From 2-02-FULL-55-14 sp964581115 (GTDB lineage Bacteria; Bacteroidota; Ignavibacteria; UBA10030): 64,000 nucleotides of DNA. This document shows, piece after piece, positions 24,471 through 33,094 of this stretch. A model generated the notes under the pieces. It was given only the letters and a program-made list of their open reading frames with translations. It had not been told where the DNA came from and did not search any database. The first letter of the stretch is position 1; every line of letters starts with the position of its first letter. Position numbers and translations under genes: made by a program. The stretch lies in the NCBI GenBank assembly GCA_964581115.1, contig CAZOMY010000001.1:124001-188000 (forward strand). The letters are read 5' to 3'.

Positions 24471-25972
24471 TGATGATCCGCCCCATTCGATCGGTGCTCG
24501 TGGCCAATCGCGGAGAGATCGCTTGCCGCGTGATCCGAACGTGTCGCGAGATGGGCATCCCGGCGGTGGCCATCTGCTCTGACGTTGACCGCTCGTCGCT
24601 CCACGTTCGGATGGCCGACCGCGTCGTCGAGTTAGGCGGCTCGAAACCCTCGGAATCGTACCTGCGTATCGACGCGGTGATCGAAGCGGCCCGTCGGGCG
24701 GGGGTCGATGCGATCCATCCTGGCTACGGCTTTCTATCGGAGAACCCGGCCTTCGCCGATGCTGTGGTGACCGCCGGTTTTCGTTTTGTCGGTCCGCCCG
24801 CCGCCGCTATCAGGGCCATGGGTGACAAGACGTCGGCACGTCAGCGGGCGCAATCGGCAGGCGTTCCGACCGTACCGGGATCGATCGAGCCCTTGAGATC
24901 CGACGAGGAAGCACGGTCAGTCGCCGAGAGCATTGGATATCCTGTGTTGCTCAAGGCCGCTGCAGGGGGCGGCGGAAAGGGTATGCGCGTCGTTGAGACA
25001 TCGCACGATCTGGGCGCATCGCTTCGTGCGGCGCGATCGGAGGCGGGGGGAGCGTTCGGTGATGATCGTGTGTACATCGAGAAGTACATTTCACGTCCGC
25101 GACACGTTGAGATGCAGATCATCGCCGATGGACACGGCAACGCGGTCTTCCTGGGTGAACGCGAATGCTCGATCCAACGACGACATCAAAAGGTCATCGA
25201 AGAGACCCCGTCGCCGGTCGTGACACCGGAGATGCGGCGCGCCATGGGAGAGGCGGCGGTGGCGTTGGTTCGATCTGCAGGATATGTCAATGCCGGAACG
25301 ATCGAATTCATCGTTGACCCCGACCGGCGATTCTACTTCTTAGAGATGAACACCAGGCTTCAAGTTGAGCATCCTGTCACCGAAATGGTGACGGGCCTCG
25401 ACCTTGTGCGTGAGCAGATCCGGGTGGCCGAAGGTCATGAGCTCTCGTTCTCGCAGTCGCAAATCTCACCACGAGGTCACGCGATCGAATGCCGCATCTG
25501 CGCTGAGGACCCGGCCGATGACTTCTTTCCCTCGACGGGTCGGCTCAGGGCCGTAGAAATGCCTGCAGGGCCTTTTGTACGGATCGATAGCGGCGTGCAG
25601 GCAGGGGACGAGGTCTCGATGTTTTACGACCCGCTGTTGGCAAAACTGATCGTCTGGGGACGAGACAGGAAGGAGGCGATCGACCGTATGATGCGGGCAC
25701 TCGACGAAATGGTGATCGTTGGAGTGAGCACGACGGTGCCGTTCTGCCGGGTCGTTCTGCGGGATGAGCAGTTCGCAAGGGGTTCATTTGATACACACTT
25801 CGTGGCCGAACGCTTTCGACCCGAAATGATGCATACGTTGACCTCGGCCGAAGTGATCGCAGCGGCCGTTGCCGTCGTTCTTCATCGCCGGGAGGGTCAT
25901 GGAGAGGTCGCACGAAGCATGGTTGCACCTGAATCGACGAGCCGATGGACCCTTCTACGGTACGATCGCTAA
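24470..25972 (+). CDS. Biotin carboxylase subunit of an acyl-CoA carboxylase
   Basis: A 500-aa ATP-grasp enzyme that carboxylates biotin on a carrier with ATP and bicarbonate. The N-terminal domain begins IRSVLVANRGEIACRVIRTC. The ATP-grasp glycine loop is KAAAGGGGKGMRV (about residue 161). ECSIQRRHQKVIEETPSP follows, and the active-site segment is EMNTRLQVEHPVTE (about 290). RGHAIECRICAEDP follows. The length is longer than AccC (about 450) and shorter than whole PccA/MccA alpha chains. The next gene encodes the biotin carrier, so this looks like an alpha subunit split into two. The carboxyltransferase partner is not in the window, so acetyl- versus propionyl-CoA is open. Confidence 0.93.
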   Translation: MMIRPIRSVLVANRGEIACRVIRTCREMGIPAVAICSDVDRSSLHVRMADRVVELGGSKPSESYLRIDAVIEAARRAGVDAIHPGYGFLSENPAFADAVVTAGFRFVGPPAAAIRAMGDKTSARQRAQSAGVPTVPGSIEPLRSDEEARSVAESIGYPVLLKAAAGGGGKGMRVVETSHDLGASLRAARSEAGGAFGDDRVYIEKYISRPRHVEMQIIADGHGNAVFLGERECSIQRRHQKVIEETPSPVVTPEMRRAMGEAAVALVRSAGYVNAGTIEFIVDPDRRFYFLEMNTRLQVEHPVTEMVTGLDLVREQIRVAEGHELSFSQSQISPRGHAIECRICAEDPADDFFPSTGRLRAVEMPAGPFVRIDSGVQAGDEVSMFYDPLLAKLIVWGRDRKEAIDRMMRALDEMVIVGVSTTVPFCRVVLRDEQFARGSFDTHFVAERFRPEMMHTLTSAEVIAAAVAVVLHRREGHGEVARSMVAPESTSRWTLLRYDR

Positions 25973-26490
25973 GACCCCACGAGTACGTGGTCGAGCTGAA
26001 TGGGACTGTGGTCCGGGTGCATTGCCCACCCGGGGGGCCGCTGGAGGTTGACGGTCGTGTGGTAAGGGCACAACTCGCGTCCTCCTCTGCCGGTCTTGGT
26101 CAGTTGGAACTGGAGGGCTTTCAGTACAGGGTCAACTTCGACCGAGAGGATGTTCGCGGTCGCGAATTTCACATCGAGCTGAACGGACGCAGAATCGCAG
26201 GGACCATCGACGATCGCCGTTCCCTCCTTAGACTTCAGATGCGGGGGAGTGAGGATGCCGACCACGCTGTGGCGACCATCAAGGCCCCCATGCCGGGGCT
26301 TGTTCTCAAGATTCTGGTCAGCATTGGGCAGCGGGTGGAGAAGGGACAGGGTCTGCTTGTGCTGGAAGCGATGAAGATGGAGAACGAAGTGCGATGCGAT
26401 AGGGAAGCCACAATCGACTCGATCCATGTTTCGGAACGGGGACCTGTAGAGAAGGGCCAGACGCTGATCACGATCCGAACGACTGCTTGA
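25945..26490 (+). CDS. Biotin carrier protein of an acyl-CoA carboxylase
   Basis: A 181-aa protein. Residues about 15-95 resemble the BT (carboxyltransferase-interacting) domain of propionyl/methylcrotonyl-CoA carboxylase alpha chains. The C-terminal biotinyl domain (about 108-180) has IKAPMPGLVLKILV and the biotin site EAMKMEN, lysine near residue 144. The gene overlaps the carboxylase gene by 28 bases in another frame, so they are strongly coupled. The ATG at 25945 is the likely start, with a GTG at 25987 as alternative. Confidence 0.92.
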   Translation: MDPSTVRSLRPHEYVVELNGTVVRVHCPPGGPLEVDGRVVRAQLASSSAGLGQLELEGFQYRVNFDREDVRGREFHIELNGRRIAGTIDDRRSLLRLQMRGSEDADHAVATIKAPMPGLVLKILVSIGQRVEKGQGLLVLEAMKMENEVRCDREATIDSIHVSERGPVEKGQTLITIRTTA

Positions 26491-26539
26491 ATACACTCTA
26501 AGACAATAAGCGCATTCAGTCATCTCAAATGGCATTATC

Positions 26540-28798
26540 ATGTCTTACTACAAGCCGATTATACGCCAAGAGCCAACCGTAGACGTTGCGTTGGCTAAGG
26601 ATCATGGGCTGACGCCTGAAGAATATGAACGAATTCTCGGCATCCTCGGAAGAGTGCCGACGTATACAGAGCTCGGTATTTTCTCTGTAATGTGGAGCGA
26701 GCACTGCAGTTACAAGAATTCTATTGCCATGCTGAAGACCCTGCCTCGGAGCGGAGGTCGTCTGCTGGTGGCTGCCGGCGAGGAGAATGCAGGACTCGTT
26801 GACATAGGCGACGGCCTTGCTGTAGCTTTCAAGATCGAGAGTCACAACCATCCATCGGCTGTCGAACCGTATCAGGGTGCTGCAACAGGTGTCGGTGGCA
26901 TTCTCAGGGACATCTTTTCAATGGGCGCGAGGCCGATCGCGGCTCTGAACTCTTTGCGGTTTGGCTCGCTCAAGGATGCCCGCACTCGCTACCTGTTCAA
27001 GCGAGTTGTGAAAGGGATTGGTGATTATGGTAATAGCTTTGGAGTTCCTACCGTTGCAGGTGAAGTGTATTTTGAAGACTGCTATGCACGCAATCCACTC
27101 GTCAATGCGATGGCCGTCGGCATCGTCGAGCACGGAGGGGTGGCAAAAGCCGTAGCGAAGGGGAAGGGGAATAGCGTGATGATCGTTGGGTCGTCAACCG
27201 GGCGTGACGGTATCCACGGTGCGACCTTTGCGTCAGAAGAGATCTCCGAAGCGTCTGAAGCAAGGCGGCCGGCGGTTCAGGTGGGCGACCCCTTTACGGA
27301 AAAACTTCTCCTTGAGGCGACGCTCGAGGCGATCAAGACGGGGTATGTGATCGGCGTTCAGGACATGGGGGCTGCTGGCATTACTTGCTCGACATCAGAG
27401 ATGAGTGCAAAGGGGTCTTCGGGGATGAACGTGGATCTGGTCCATGTTCCATTACGCGAATCCGGAATGACGGCGTATGAGATCATGCTCTCAGAGTCCC
27501 AGGAGCGTATGCTCTTTGTCGTCGAGAAAGGACATGAAGTCGACGTTAACAAGATATTTGAAAAATGGGACTTACATGCAGAGGTTATCGGTACGATAGA
27601 AGATGGCGCGACCCTCGAAGTTAGGGTCGATGGGCATACCGTTGCACGGATTCCCGCTGATACTCTCGTTCTCGGCGGCGGCGCGCCGGTGTACCATCGC
27701 GAGGCCCGTGAGCCATCGTACCTTGCTGAGACCCGATCGTTCGACGTGCGGTCGATCCCGGTTTCAGCAGATCTGAGCGGTGAACTTCGAGCATTGCTCG
27801 CAGATCCGAGCATTGCCAGCAAGCGCTGGGTTTACGAGCAGTACGACAGCATGGTCAGGACGAATAGCACTGTCACTTCGGATGGTGATTCGGCCATCGT
27901 CCGAATCAAGGGAACGTCAAAGGGCTTGGCGGTCAAGACCGACTGCAATGCACGCTATGTGTACTTGGATCCTCGTGTCGGTGCGCAGATCGCTGTAGCT
28001 GAATCAGCTCGGAACGTTGTATGCGTTGGAGCTATGCCTGTCGCGGTCACGAACTGTCTGAACTTCGGAAATCCGTACGACCCCGAGGTGTACTGGCAGT
28101 TCAAGGAGGCAGTGCTGGGCATCGGGGATGCCTGTCGTCATTTTGACACGCCTGTCACAGGCGGGAATGTCAGCTTTTACAACGAGAGCCCGGAGTCGGC
28201 TGTGTATCCGACCCCTGTGATCGGCATGCTAGGGATCATTGATGACATTGAGAAGGCCGTAAGGGGAAAGGTTGCATCGGAGGGATTGGACCTGGTGCTC
28301 ATTGGCCGCTTGAGCGACGATCTCAGTGGCTCACAGTACCTCACTTCGAAGGTTGGCCGTCCCGTTGGGGGATGTCCAGAGTTTGACCTTACCAATGAAC
28401 GAAATGTACAGCTGGCTGTGCTTGAATCGATCGGGCATGGAATCGTAACGGCCGCACACGACGTCTCGGACGGCGGTCTGGCAGTCTGCCTAGCCGAGAT
28501 GTTGATGAGCAGCCCGGAGCTTGGCCTTACGGTGAATCTGAATTCCCAAACCCTTGGGCGGATGGATGGAGTGCTTTTCGGCGAGGCGCAGTCGCGGGTC
28601 GTTCTGGCAGCTAAACCGGAGTCAGTTTCTCAAGTCGAGGCGATCGCGAAACATCGGGGGGTTCAGAGCTACCGCCTAGGGCGGGTTGATCGCAGTGGAT
28701 TGCTGCAGACGAGCGACGGCTCACTACGGATCAGTCTAGAGGAGGCGAGGGGGATCTACGAATCGGCGATTCCGAATCTGTTGGCCGGCGAGCTGTAG
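26540..28798 (+). CDS. purL: Phosphoribosylformylglycinamidine synthase subunit PurL (short type)
   Basis: Fourth step of purine synthesis: FGAR to FGAM with ATP and ammonia from PurQ. The 752-aa protein is the short form that needs PurS and PurQ, neither of which is in the window. Motifs include SVMWSEHCSYKNS (catalytic His), KIESHNHPSAVEPYQGAATGVGGI, QDMGAAGITCSTSEMSAKG and AHDVSDGGLAVCLAEM. Codon use looks visibly less G+C-rich than the genes before it (many AT-ending codons), and there is no clear Shine-Dalgarno sequence in front of the ATG. A different history or expression mode is possible. Confidence 0.95.
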   Translation: MSYYKPIIRQEPTVDVALAKDHGLTPEEYERILGILGRVPTYTELGIFSVMWSEHCSYKNSIAMLKTLPRSGGRLLVAAGEENAGLVDIGDGLAVAFKIESHNHPSAVEPYQGAATGVGGILRDIFSMGARPIAALNSLRFGSLKDARTRYLFKRVVKGIGDYGNSFGVPTVAGEVYFEDCYARNPLVNAMAVGIVEHGGVAKAVAKGKGNSVMIVGSSTGRDGIHGATFASEEISEASEARRPAVQVGDPFTEKLLLEATLEAIKTGYVIGVQDMGAAGITCSTSEMSAKGSSGMNVDLVHVPLRESGMTAYEIMLSESQERMLFVVEKGHEVDVNKIFEKWDLHAEVIGTIEDGATLEVRVDGHTVARIPADTLVLGGGAPVYHREAREPSYLAETRSFDVRSIPVSADLSGELRALLADPSIASKRWVYEQYDSMVRTNSTVTSDGDSAIVRIKGTSKGLAVKTDCNARYVYLDPRVGAQIAVAESARNVVCVGAMPVAVTNCLNFGNPYDPEVYWQFKEAVLGIGDACRHFDTPVTGGNVSFYNESPESAVYPTPVIGMLGIIDDIEKAVRGKVASEGLDLVLIGRLSDDLSGSQYLTSKVGRPVGGCPEFDLTNERNVQLAVLESIGHGIVTAAHDVSDGGLAVCLAEMLMSSPELGLTVNLNSQTLGRMDGVLFGEAQSRVVLAAKPESVSQVEAIAKHRGVQSYRLGRVDRSGLLQTSDGSLRISLEEARGIYESAIPNLLAGEL

Positions 28799-28834
28799 AT
28801 CGGTTCGCCCAGTCTCAATTTAACATAATATGGA

Positions 28835-29767
28835 TTATACGCCGAAGGCAGGGCGTGCGACTCGAAGGGCTGAAGACTTGATCTCGAGGATCACTTCCGT
28901 GGCCTCCTTGCAGAGCAACTCTCCGTCGGCATGAACTGGGAATGGCTTCTGCGAAGAGATCCTGGCCGTCCTCAGGAGACCCATCCGAACACCCGGACTC
29001 GTGACGTGGCCTCCGCTGATTGCTTTGATCAGCAACGGCAATAGACGAAGCTTCGCCATACTCTTCACCTCGCAGATGTCTACAAGGCCGTCATCTTGAC
29101 GCGCGTCAGGCAGCACTTTGAATCCACCACCCTCGAACTTGCCGATGCCGAGACAGACCATAAACCCCTCAAGTCCCCTCGGCGCCTCGTCGTCCAGCTG
29201 AACGTCAAAATCCTGGGGCCGTGCGTCGATCAATGTCCAAAGGGCGCTTGTGAGATACAGCGGCAAGCCGCGGAGCATCGGCACGCGCTCGCGCCGAAAG
29301 GCCACCGCCGCGTCGTAGCCGATGCCAAGCGTATTGATCATCCATCGATGCAGCTCAATACGGCTAACCGATGATCGTACCGTTACATATGCCGCATCCG
29401 CTGACTCTACAACTGAATCTCTGGCCAATGTTCGCGCGGCCGAGGGTGCATCCGACGGCATTTGCAAGAACCGGTTGAAGTCATTCCCGGAACCCCGCGG
29501 GACCAGCCCCAACACCGAAGACGTTCCGGCGATGCCCTGTGCGACCTCATGGGCCGTTCCATCACCACCGACGGCCGCAACGAGATCATGACGCTGAACC
29601 AAATCGCCAGCGATCTCTCCCGCCTCGGCCGGCCTCGATGTGCGAATGAGTTCATGAGGCAGGTCAATGGACTCCAGCGACCGTCGAATATCCGACTCCC
29701 AGCGCTCGACTCTTCGTCGTCCGGCAACTGGATTCAGGATGAAGCCGATACTTTTGGGCCTAAACAT
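28835..29767 (-). CDS. Diacylglycerol kinase-like lipid kinase
   Basis: A 310-aa protein of the DagK/YegS/sphingosine-kinase superfamily, phosphorylating a membrane lipid with ATP. Visible are GFILNPVAGRR at the N-terminus, the nucleotide-binding VAAVGGDGTAHEVAQG, LGLVPRGSGNDFNR, and the C-terminal DDGLVDICEVK and FPVHADGELL. I start at ATG 29767 (MFRPKSIGFILNP); it overlaps dapF by eight bases, and a longer frame upstream adds unmatched residues. Substrate is unknown (diacylglycerol, undecaprenol or other). Last gene of the phoB-phoR-dapF unit. Confidence 0.9.
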   Translation of the reverse strand: MFRPKSIGFILNPVAGRRRVERWESDIRRSLESIDLPHELIRTSRPAEAGEIAGDLVQRHDLVAAVGGDGTAHEVAQGIAGTSSVLGLVPRGSGNDFNRFLQMPSDAPSAARTLARDSVVESADAAYVTVRSSVSRIELHRWMINTLGIGYDAAVAFRRERVPMLRGLPLYLTSALWTLIDARPQDFDVQLDDEAPRGLEGFMVCLGIGKFEGGGFKVLPDARQDDGLVDICEVKSMAKLRLLPLLIKAISGGHVTSPGVRMGLLRTARISSQKPFPVHADGELLCKEATEVILEIKSSALRVARPAFGV

Positions 29768-30572
29768 GAACCGTTCCGCTGAAGGTTCGCACAGCAGGCC
29801 CCTCCAAGACGACATCTCGAAAACCTGATGCCGTTCTGTTGAACGAGACCCTGAGACGATCGCCCGAAGCGGCCACGACAGTCACCGGACTTCGCATTCC
29901 TTGGCGCAGCGAGGACACGATCGAGCACGCCACGGATCCGGTACCACAGGCCAAAGTCTCGGCTTCAACGCCGCGCTCATACGTGCGCATTTTTAAGATG
30001 TTCGACCCTGTTCGTTCAATGAAATTGACATTAACACCGAATGGACGGAATGCGCGATGGTGCCTGATCCACGGTCCAAGACTGGCAAGGTCCAATGCTT
30101 TCAGTCGCCCCTTCCTGACTTCGATAACGGCGTGGGGAGAGCCCGTATCGATGAAATCGGCGATGAAGGAATGAACTTTGCCGGAAAGTCGTATCGGGCC
30201 GCGGTATCCTACGGGATCCTTCATCCACAACCGCACTCGTGATGAGGAAATAACACTCGCAGTATAGATATGTCGGAGCGCCTCGAACTGGTGCGACCTC
30301 CCGGCGATACCATTCAAATATGCGTACATGGCGACGCACCGCCCGCCATTACCGCACATGCCGCCATCGCTCCCGTCGGCATTGTAGTACATCATCCGAT
30401 AGGCCGCGCGATCGGTTCGCTCCACCAACAGCAGCCCATCGCCGCCAATACTCCGGTGCCGGTCGCAGAGTGCTCGGGCGAGCCGTCCTCGATTTCTCAG
30501 CACTCCGGTGCGATTGTCAATGATGACAAAGTCGTTGCCGGCTCCTTCGAACTTCTGAAATGCGATCTTCAT
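29760..30572 (-). CDS. dapF: Diaminopimelate epimerase
   Basis: Converts LL- to meso-diaminopimelate for lysine and peptidoglycan. The 270-aa protein has the N-terminal FQKFEGAGNDFVIID and both catalytic cysteines, in MCGNGGRC and ACGTGSVA. GVNVNFIE and TYERGVEAET lie between them. The length is normal. The start overlaps the histidine kinase stop by four bases. Placement of a cell-wall precursor gene behind a PhoR-like kinase is unusual and suggests shared transcription. Confidence 0.95.
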   Translation of the reverse strand: MKIAFQKFEGAGNDFVIIDNRTGVLRNRGRLARALCDRHRSIGGDGLLLVERTDRAAYRMMYYNADGSDGGMCGNGGRCVAMYAYLNGIAGRSHQFEALRHIYTASVISSSRVRLWMKDPVGYRGPIRLSGKVHSFIADFIDTGSPHAVIEVRKGRLKALDLASLGPWIRHHRAFRPFGVNVNFIERTGSNILKMRTYERGVEAETLACGTGSVACSIVSSLRQGMRSPVTVVAASGDRLRVSFNRTASGFRDVVLEGPAVRTFSGTVHV

Positions 30573-31933
30573 GAGCCCTTAGGGACTTCGAAAGAGAACG
30601 TACTGCCAACGCCGATCCTGCTTTGCAGCATGATCTTAGCGCCGTGGGCTTCAACAATATGCTTAGCAATTGCGAGCCCCAGTCCAGTTCCTCCGGCTTC
30701 CCGCGATCGATCGGGGTCGACCCGATAGAAGCGCTCGAAGATCCTGCCCTGATGCTCGAGAGGGATCCCGGGACCATTATCGGCGACCGATATCCGCACG
30801 GTCTTCTCCCCTTCCGTCGCTACAATGCTGATATGGGACCCCGGGGGGGAATACGCGATGGCGTTCTCGATCAGGTTCGACATGACCTGTGCCAACCGAT
30901 CTCGGTCGCCCAGCACCTCGAGCTCCGGATAGTCCAGCTCGAGCGACTGCTGCTTCTGCTGCGCAGTATCGAGATACGCCTCATAGGCCGGCTGTAAGAG
31001 GTCCTTGAGACGAAAATAGCGAAAACTCATCTTCATTTCCCCCGTCTCGATCCGGGAGATCTCGATCAGATCCTTCAGAAGGGCATCCAGGCGCTGTGCG
31101 TGCTTTTGCGCCTTTTCGACGAATGAACGGTTCACCCTCGCGTCTTCGATGCCTCCATCGAGCAACGTTTCCAAGTAACCCTTCAAGGCGAAAAGCGGCG
31201 TTCTGACCTCGTGAGAGACATTAGCCAAGAATTCGCTCCGCATCTTCTGAAGTCGTTCGATGCTGTCTCTTGTCTTGACGAGCGTTGCATGCGCGTGTTC
31301 AAGCTCCATCGAAAGTGACGAGAGCTCATCAACCATCCGAGTCCGCGCGAGAGCAGCGGAATCGTCATCGACAAGGACCGTGATCTGTCGTGTCAAGCTT
31401 CTTATGCGTGATCCTATGCGCGTGCCTACGACCCAGGTGACGGCGAGTATCCCCAGAATGAGTCCGGCCGTCGACAGGATCAATCGGACCCGGATCTCCT
31501 CAAACGCGTGCGCTGTACTGCTTGCCGAGATGATAACGGCCGCCTGTTCGTCGGACTGGATGATGCCCTGCCAACTCCGGGGAACGCGGTCAAGGCGGAC
31601 GCCAACGACTGGCGTGTGAAGGAATTCAGAGGCATCGGGGATCCGGCCGCCAGCTTCGAGGGCCGTCCACGCTGACGGCTCCCACGGATTGAACGGCAAC
31701 CTTGCAGTACCGTCGGGACGAAGCGCTACGATGGCCACACCCCGCAACTGAGGCTCATCCCCTGGCGACAATCGCACGGAGGAGAGTAGCGAGGATTGAC
31801 GTTCGAGCCGCAGGCGGAGGTCGTTGACGAATTCGCGGCGGACGGCAGCAAGGACGAGGAGATCGACAACGACGGCAAGAATGACCGCGGCAAGGAGGAT
31901 CGGCAGGGCCAGCCGCGCACGCAACGAGATCAT
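30569..31933 (-). CDS. phoR: PhoR-like sensor histidine kinase
   Basis: A 454-aa inner-membrane kinase. It has two transmembrane helices (about residues 8-28 and 150-170) around a periplasmic/extracytoplasmic sensor of about 120 residues, then a HAMP-like linker, the dimerisation H-box (FLANVSHEVRTPLFALKGYL), N-box (NLIENAIAYSPPG), G1 (DNGPGIP), F-box (ERFYRVD) and G2 (GTGLGLAI). It overlaps the response regulator stop and the dapF start. The overall layout matches PhoR/ResE/VicK kinases. The signal (phosphate or envelope state) is not deducible from sequence. No pst or phoU genes are in the window. Confidence 0.88.
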   Translation of the reverse strand: MISLRARLALPILLAAVILAVVVDLLVLAAVRREFVNDLRLRLERQSSLLSSVRLSPGDEPQLRGVAIVALRPDGTARLPFNPWEPSAWTALEAGGRIPDASEFLHTPVVGVRLDRVPRSWQGIIQSDEQAAVIISASSTAHAFEEIRVRLILSTAGLILGILAVTWVVGTRIGSRIRSLTRQITVLVDDDSAALARTRMVDELSSLSMELEHAHATLVKTRDSIERLQKMRSEFLANVSHEVRTPLFALKGYLETLLDGGIEDARVNRSFVEKAQKHAQRLDALLKDLIEISRIETGEMKMSFRYFRLKDLLQPAYEAYLDTAQQKQQSLELDYPELEVLGDRDRLAQVMSNLIENAIAYSPPGSHISIVATEGEKTVRISVADNGPGIPLEHQGRIFERFYRVDPDRSREAGGTGLGLAIAKHIVEAHGAKIMLQSRIGVGSTFSFEVPKGS

Positions 31934-32625
31934 GGAACGTCCCGGACGAACCGGTAGCCGACGCCCTTCACCGTCTCGATGAGGTCCGCATGCTTTCCAA
32001 GCTTTTCGCGGATCTTGCGGATGTGAACATCGACCGTTCGATCGACAACGAAGACATTACGGCCCCAGATCTCGTTGAGGAGGGTCTCGCGGGTAATGAC
32101 GCGGTCGGGATGACGGACGAGGAACAGGAGGACCTCGAATTCCTTCTTCGGGAATGGTACCTCCTTGCCACCGATCTCGACGGTGTAATTGGCGGCATGG
32201 ACCCGGAATGTTCCGAGATCGTGGACGGCGGGAGTGGCATCCTCAGCCCCGCTGGATCGTCGCGCAAGAACCTTCTTGACCCGAGCGACGAGCGTTCGCA
32301 TCCGGACGGGCTTCGTCAGGTAATCGTCGGCTCCCAATTCGAGGCCAAGGACTTCGTCGATCTCAGAATCGCGCGCGGTCAAGAAAATGACGGGAACGGT
32401 GGCGGTGGAGGGCTCTCGACGAAGAGCTTTGCAAACCTCCCATCCATCCATGCCGGGCATCATGACGTCCAAGATGCAAAGGTCGGGCCGTCGCTCGAGA
32501 GCGGTCGTAATGGCCGCGTTGCCGTTTCTCGCTGTGACGACGACGTATCCCTCCTTCTCGAGGTTGTACGTCAGTAGGTCGAGGATGTCCTTCTCATCGT
32601 CGACAACGAGGATCGTGGCCGCCAT
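31930..32625 (-). CDS. phoB: OmpR/PhoB-type response regulator
   Basis: A 231-aa regulator. The receiver domain (residues 3-118) has the acidic pair VVDDEKD, the phosphorylated Asp in LDVMMPGMDG, the switch Thr in FLTARDS and the Lys in DDYLTKPVRM. A winged-helix DNA-binding domain (about 135-230) ends in the OmpR-family VDVHIRKIREKLG...IETVKGVGYRF. The start at ATG 32625 (MAATILVVDD) is preferred over a longer frame that would run almost to the tmRNA end. The tmRNA gene ends only about 40 bases upstream. Confidence 0.9.
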   Translation of the reverse strand: MAATILVVDDEKDILDLLTYNLEKEGYVVVTARNGNAAITTALERRPDLCILDVMMPGMDGWEVCKALRREPSTATVPVIFLTARDSEIDEVLGLELGADDYLTKPVRMRTLVARVKKVLARRSSGAEDATPAVHDLGTFRVHAANYTVEIGGKEVPFPKKEFEVLLFLVRHPDRVITRETLLNEIWGRNVFVVDRTVDVHIRKIREKLGKHADLIETVKGVGYRFVRDVP

Positions 32626-32665
32626 ACGGGAAGAGGTGTGGCTGGATGTCACTGGGTGATGCGTG

Positions 32666-33033
32666 TGGAGGTGCGGGGAGTCGAACCCCGGTCCGAAGAA
32701 AAGGCGCGCAGAACGTCTCCATACGTAGCCGACCTTTTGCTCTCGCGCCAGGGAACTCCAGTCGGCAGGATACCCCTGGTGCCAGCCACGGTGGAGCCCT
32801 TTCGGGGCTTCGCTTCCCGCCCCGTCGCACGGCGGGTCGCTAGCCTGTCATTGCGGCGTTTCTTCGCGCGCCGACAGGCGGGCACGCGGGAAACGGGCTG
32901 CTTAACGATTAAGCAGCCAGAGCGTAAGTGTTGTTGGCACTTATGCAGTGTGTGCCAAGGATTAGCGTGGTCCGGCACCCCCACGGTATGCAGTTCTGAA
33001 CCCCTCATTCCCCGTCGAAGCCAGGTCACCCCC
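32666..33033 (-). ncRNA. ssrA: Transfer-messenger RNA
   Basis: tmRNA of about 368 nt that rescues stalled ribosomes. The 5' end reads GGGGGTGACCTGGCTTCGAC. The 3' tRNA-like end has the T-arm GGTTCGACTCC and acceptor strand CACCTCC. These pair as a seven-base acceptor stem with a G-U at the third position, the alanine identity element. CCA is not encoded. The tag reading frame (about 32909-32938) is GCC AAC AAC ACT TAC GCT CTG GCT GCT TAA, giving ANNTYALAA. The tag ends in the ALAA degradation signal. It is preceded by a plausible promoter and followed within 40 bases by the phoB-like gene, with no terminator between. Confidence 0.95.
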
Positions 33034-33050
33034 AATGAGGCATTCCATCC

Positions 33051-33079
33051 AAGGTACGCGGTTCGCGGCGCAGAATCAA
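33051..33079 (-). promoter_or_regulatory. Possible tmRNA promoter
   Basis: On the minus strand TTGATT (33079-33074), a 17-base GC-rich spacer, then TACCTT (33056-33051), about 17 bases before the mature tmRNA 5' end. A short leader removed by RNase P would be expected, so the distance is acceptable. Moderate match only. Confidence 0.4.
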
Positions 33080-33094
33080 ATGACGAAATTGTTA

